DNA from: Cellvibrionaceae bacterium
Lineage (GTDB): Bacteria > Pseudomonadota > Gammaproteobacteria > Pseudomonadales > Cellvibrionaceae
Assembly: GCA_021151615.1 (NCBI GenBank)
Contig: JAGKXA010000204.1
Span: 1-7,788 of the forward strand
Length of the DNA stretch: 7,788 bases
Direction of reading: 5' to 3'
This document shows, in pieces, positions 5,799 to 7,788 of this stretch (the stretch's first letter is position 1; the number at the start of each line of letters is the position of its first letter). A model generated the notes under the pieces. The model did not search any database. It saw only the letters and a program-made list of their open reading frames with translations, and was not told the origin of the DNA. The position numbers were made by a program, and so were the translations under genes.

Positions 5799-5862
5799 TC
5801 CTGCTCCCTAAATTTATTCTGCCAAGTTGAAGCAGGTAGAAAATGTATTTTTGAATGCAAAA

Positions 5863-5901
5863 CTGGTATTTTTCTATCAGCCCCAAACCTTTTGATACCA
5901 G
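5863..5901. promoter_or_regulatory. Cluster of three CTGRTA half-sites before the helicase gene
   Basis: CTGGTAT (5863-5869, +), CTGATAG (5874-5880, -) and CTGGTATCA (5893-5901, -) share a CTGRTA core. The first two form an imperfect 18-bp dyad, and the outer pair form a perfect 7-bp inverted repeat (CTGGTAT/ATACCAG). The last copy overlaps the candidate -35 hexamer of the helicase gene. Regulatory function is inferred from position only. Confidence 0.35.
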
Positions 5902-5921
5902 GGGCACAATTACCTTAAAAC
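5892..5921 (+). promoter_or_regulatory. Candidate sigma-70 promoter of the helicase gene
   Basis: TTGATA (5892-5897) matches five of six -35 bases. After 18 bases, TAAAAC (5916-5921) matches four of six -10 bases. This would give a leader of roughly 25 bases before the ATG at 5953, containing CGGAG (5939-5943). Confidence 0.35.
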
Positions 5922-5952
5922 TTTTACGCACAGATAAACGGAGTCACGGACG

Positions 5953-7788
5953 ATGTCAGTTAGTATTTTGGAAACATCTTTGCCCCGCGATGGGTCGCGC
6001 GCTATGTCTTCTGCCTTACAGGTTTTACACGAGTCGTTTAAATTGCCAGCATTTCGCCCTGGACAGGAGGCAGTGATCAATGCCTTGTTACAAGGCCAAT
6101 CAGCGTTGGCGGTATTTCCTACCGGGGGAGGCAAAAGCCTTTGCTATCAATTGCCGGCCCTGCTGCTGGATGGTTTAACGCTGGTGGTTTCGCCCCTGAT
6201 TGCGTTGATGAAAGATCAGGTAGATGCATTAAAGGCCTTGGGAATTCCCGCTGCACGACTGGACTCTTCGCTGGATAAAGCGGCGGTCCAGGCAATTTAT
6301 GATGGGCTTTACGAGAGACGTTTAAAATTATTGTATGTATCCCCCGAACGTCTGAAAAACGAGCGCTTTGTGCAGCGGCTTGCGCGCACCAGTATTAGTT
6401 TGTTGGCGATTGATGAGGCGCACTGTATTTCCGAGTGGGGCCATAACTTTCGCCCGGATTATTTGTTGCTCGCCGAGCTTGCCAAAAAATTGCGTGTGGA
6501 ACGGGTACTGGCATTAACGGCAACAGCAACACCTGAGGTAGCCGCAGATATTTGCCGGCAATTTTCCATTCAGCCGCAGCATCACATACAAACAAGTTTT
6601 GCGCGTCCGAATTTGCAGTTGCGTGTTACTCCCTGTGCGGCAGATGCTCGCCAATCAATATTACTGCAGCGTTTGCATCAGCAGTCTCCTGCAGCTGCGA
6701 CCATTATTTATGTCACCTTGCAAAAAACTGCCGAGGAGATCGCGCAGGTAATAAAAGATTCTGGTTTGCGTGCAGCTTATTATCACGCAGGTCTAAAAGA
6801 TGACGAGCGCGATCAGATCCAGAATGCATTTATGAGTGGTGAGGTCGCTATTGTAGTGGCCACCATTGCATTTGGTATGGGGATCGATAAAAGCAATATC
6901 CGCGCGGTGTATCATTACAATTTGCCCAAATCGATTGAAAATTATGTACAGGAAATTGGCCGCGCGGGCCGCGATGGCAATACCTCTGTATGCGAGTTGC
7001 TAGCCGCAGGTGAGGATATTCGTGTATTGGAGAATTTTAGTTATGGCGATACACCCTCCCGCGAAGGACTGGAGGCTTTGGTGCGGCATTTGTTGGCGGC
7101 AGGTGATGTGTTTGATATATCAACTTATGAGTTGTCGCAACGTTTTGATTTGCGGCCACTGGTATTAACTACGGCGCTAACCTATTTAGAGTTGCGCGGT
7201 GTGATTAGTGCGCTTTCACCGTTTTACAGTGAATATAAACTGCAGTTTAATCAATCGCAGGATTTTATTTTAGGGCAGTTTGATCTGGCGCGTGCGCAAT
7301 TTTTACGACAGGTTTTTGCTGCGGGGCGTATGGGTAAAAAGTGGCTAACACTGGATGTGGCGACAGTTGCTTCGCAAATAGCTGAGCCTAAAGAGCGGAT
7401 TCAAAAAGCCCTGGATTATCTGGCCGAAAAAAGTTGGGTTGAATTGTCAGTCGCCAATTTGCGCCAGGTTTATAAAAACAATCAACAAATAAATTCAGCC
7501 GCCGATTTTCAGGCCCTGTGCGATTACCTGGAGCAATTATTTGCCGGGCGCGAAGCCCGCGATATAAAACGCATCGCACGTGTGCTGGAATTTGCTAATA
7601 ATCCCGCCTGTTTGAGCCAGCAGTTGATGCAGTATTTTGGTGAATCCAACGCGCCTGCTTGCGGGGTTTGCAATCATTGCGTTAATCCTGCTGCTGTGTG
7701 CGTTACTGTACCTGTACAAAACCGATTGACTGATAGCCAGCAGGCTTGGTTGGTACAATTAAAATCGGAGCGGCATGAGGCTTTATTA
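5953..7788 (+). CDS. RecQ-family ATP-dependent DNA helicase, RECQL4-like architecture (3' end outside window)
   Basis: The frame stays open for 612 codons and runs off the right edge. The superfamily 2 helicase core is complete. It has FRPGQEAVI (motif 0, about 35-43), the Walker A FPTGGGKS with K61, the DEAH box at 154-157 followed by CISEWGHNFRPDY, ALTATATPEV (motif III), FGMGIDKSNIR (motif V) and QEIGRAGRDG (motif VI, 333-342). RecQ proteins unwind DNA 3' to 5' in repair and recombination. The zinc-type cysteines C553, C570, C573 and C576 (CGVCNHC) lie about 210 residues after motif VI, whereas in E. coli RecQ they follow the core almost directly. The stretch between looks like two winged-helix units (about 365-425 and 455-510). 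This order recalls RECQL4 and suggests a paralogue of canonical RecQ. The start at 5953 has CGGAG 9 bases upstream; M18 is a weaker alternative. Confidence 0.92.
   Translation, partial: MSVSILETSLPRDGSRAMSSALQVLHESFKLPAFRPGQEAVINALLQGQSALAVFPTGGGKSLCYQLPALLLDGLTLVVSPLIALMKDQVDALKALGIPAARLDSSLDKAAVQAIYDGLYERRLKLLYVSPERLKNERFVQRLARTSISLLAIDEAHCISEWGHNFRPDYLLLAELAKKLRVERVLALTATATPEVAADICRQFSIQPQHHIQTSFARPNLQLRVTPCAADARQSILLQRLHQQSPAAATIIYVTLQKTAEEIAQVIKDSGLRAAYYHAGLKDDERDQIQNAFMSGEVAIVVATIAFGMGIDKSNIRAVYHYNLPKSIENYVQEIGRAGRDGNTSVCELLAAGEDIRVLENFSYGDTPSREGLEALVRHLLAAGDVFDISTYELSQRFDLRPLVLTTALTYLELRGVISALSPFYSEYKLQFNQSQDFILGQFDLARAQFLRQVFAAGRMGKKWLTLDVATVASQIAEPKERIQKALDYLAEKSWVELSVANLRQVYKNNQQINSAADFQALCDYLEQLFAGREARDIKRIARVLEFANNPACLSQQLMQYFGESNAPACGVCNHCVNPAAVCVTVPVQNRLTDSQQAWLVQLKSERHEALL

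Larger units (their letters stand above)
5696..5952. other. Divergent intergenic region between the CBM5/12 gene and the helicase gene
   Basis: These 257 bases hold the upstream regions of both divergent genes. A nested repeat lies at 5765-5798, a cluster of CTGRTA half-sites at 5863-5901 and a candidate helicase promoter at 5892-5921. No clear sigma-70 promoter was found for the CBM5/12 gene. No small gene is supported. Confidence 0.6.

Noticed and set aside
5696..5860. N-terminal extension of the CBM5/12 protein by 55 residues (start at 5860)
   Set aside because: The extension is polar, precedes a good signal peptide, and the internal ATG at 5695 has a well-spaced GAGG.
1..7788. Defence island, toxin-antitoxin pair, retron, CRISPR array or mobile element
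   Set aside because: All confident genes are housekeeping, envelope, regulatory or carbohydrate-related. A lone RecQ-family helicase without nuclease or other defence partners in view is not enough, although the region beyond 7788 is unseen.

Overview
The window looks like chromosomal DNA of a polysaccharide-degrading gammaproteobacterium, most plausibly Cellvibrio or a close relative (Cellvibrionaceae). This is inferred from three things: a secreted protein with a family 5/12-type carbohydrate-binding module joined by a poly-serine linker to a second domain (a style typical of Cellvibrio and Saccharophagus), moderate GC content, and the gammaproteobacterial pairing of cytochrome b561 with YceI. 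No rRNA, tRNA, CRISPR array or insertion sequence was seen.

Layout from left to right. (1) A complete YciA-type acyl-CoA thioesterase gene (36-428, +). (2) A gap of about 330 bases with an exact TGTAAA-N6-TTTACA palindrome upstream of a two-gene unit: a cytochrome b561-type di-haem membrane protein (758-1315, +) and a periplasmic YceI-family protein (1392-1976, +), closed by a strong intrinsic terminator. (3) A monocistronic OmpA-family gene (2287-3762, +) encoding two tandem DUF4892-like domains and a C-terminal peptidoglycan-binding OmpA domain, followed by a 16-bp palindrome and a terminator. (4) An AraC-family regulator (3995-4852, +) facing tail-to-tail a secreted CBM5/12 plus double-psi-beta-barrel (expansin-like) protein (4925-5695, -), with a hairpin terminator between them. 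(5) A divergent intergenic region (5696-5952) rich in small repeats, then a RecQ-family helicase gene (5953 onward, +) cut by the right edge after 612 codons.

How the genes work together. The b561/YceI pair probably forms a quinone-linked or isoprenoid-linked redox module of the inner membrane and periplasm. The DUF4892-OmpA protein is probably exported and held to peptidoglycan. The CBM/expansin-like protein is probably secreted and acts on chitin or cellulose-type material without an obvious glycosidase active site. The AraC-type regulator has a sugar-sensor-like N-terminal domain and may control carbohydrate genes, but nothing here shows its target.

The points most worth following are the RECQL4-like order of domains in the helicase, the CBM5/12-DPBB protein, the DUF4892 duplication, and the TyrR-type palindrome ahead of the b561/YceI unit. 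I do not see a clear defence island or mobile system.
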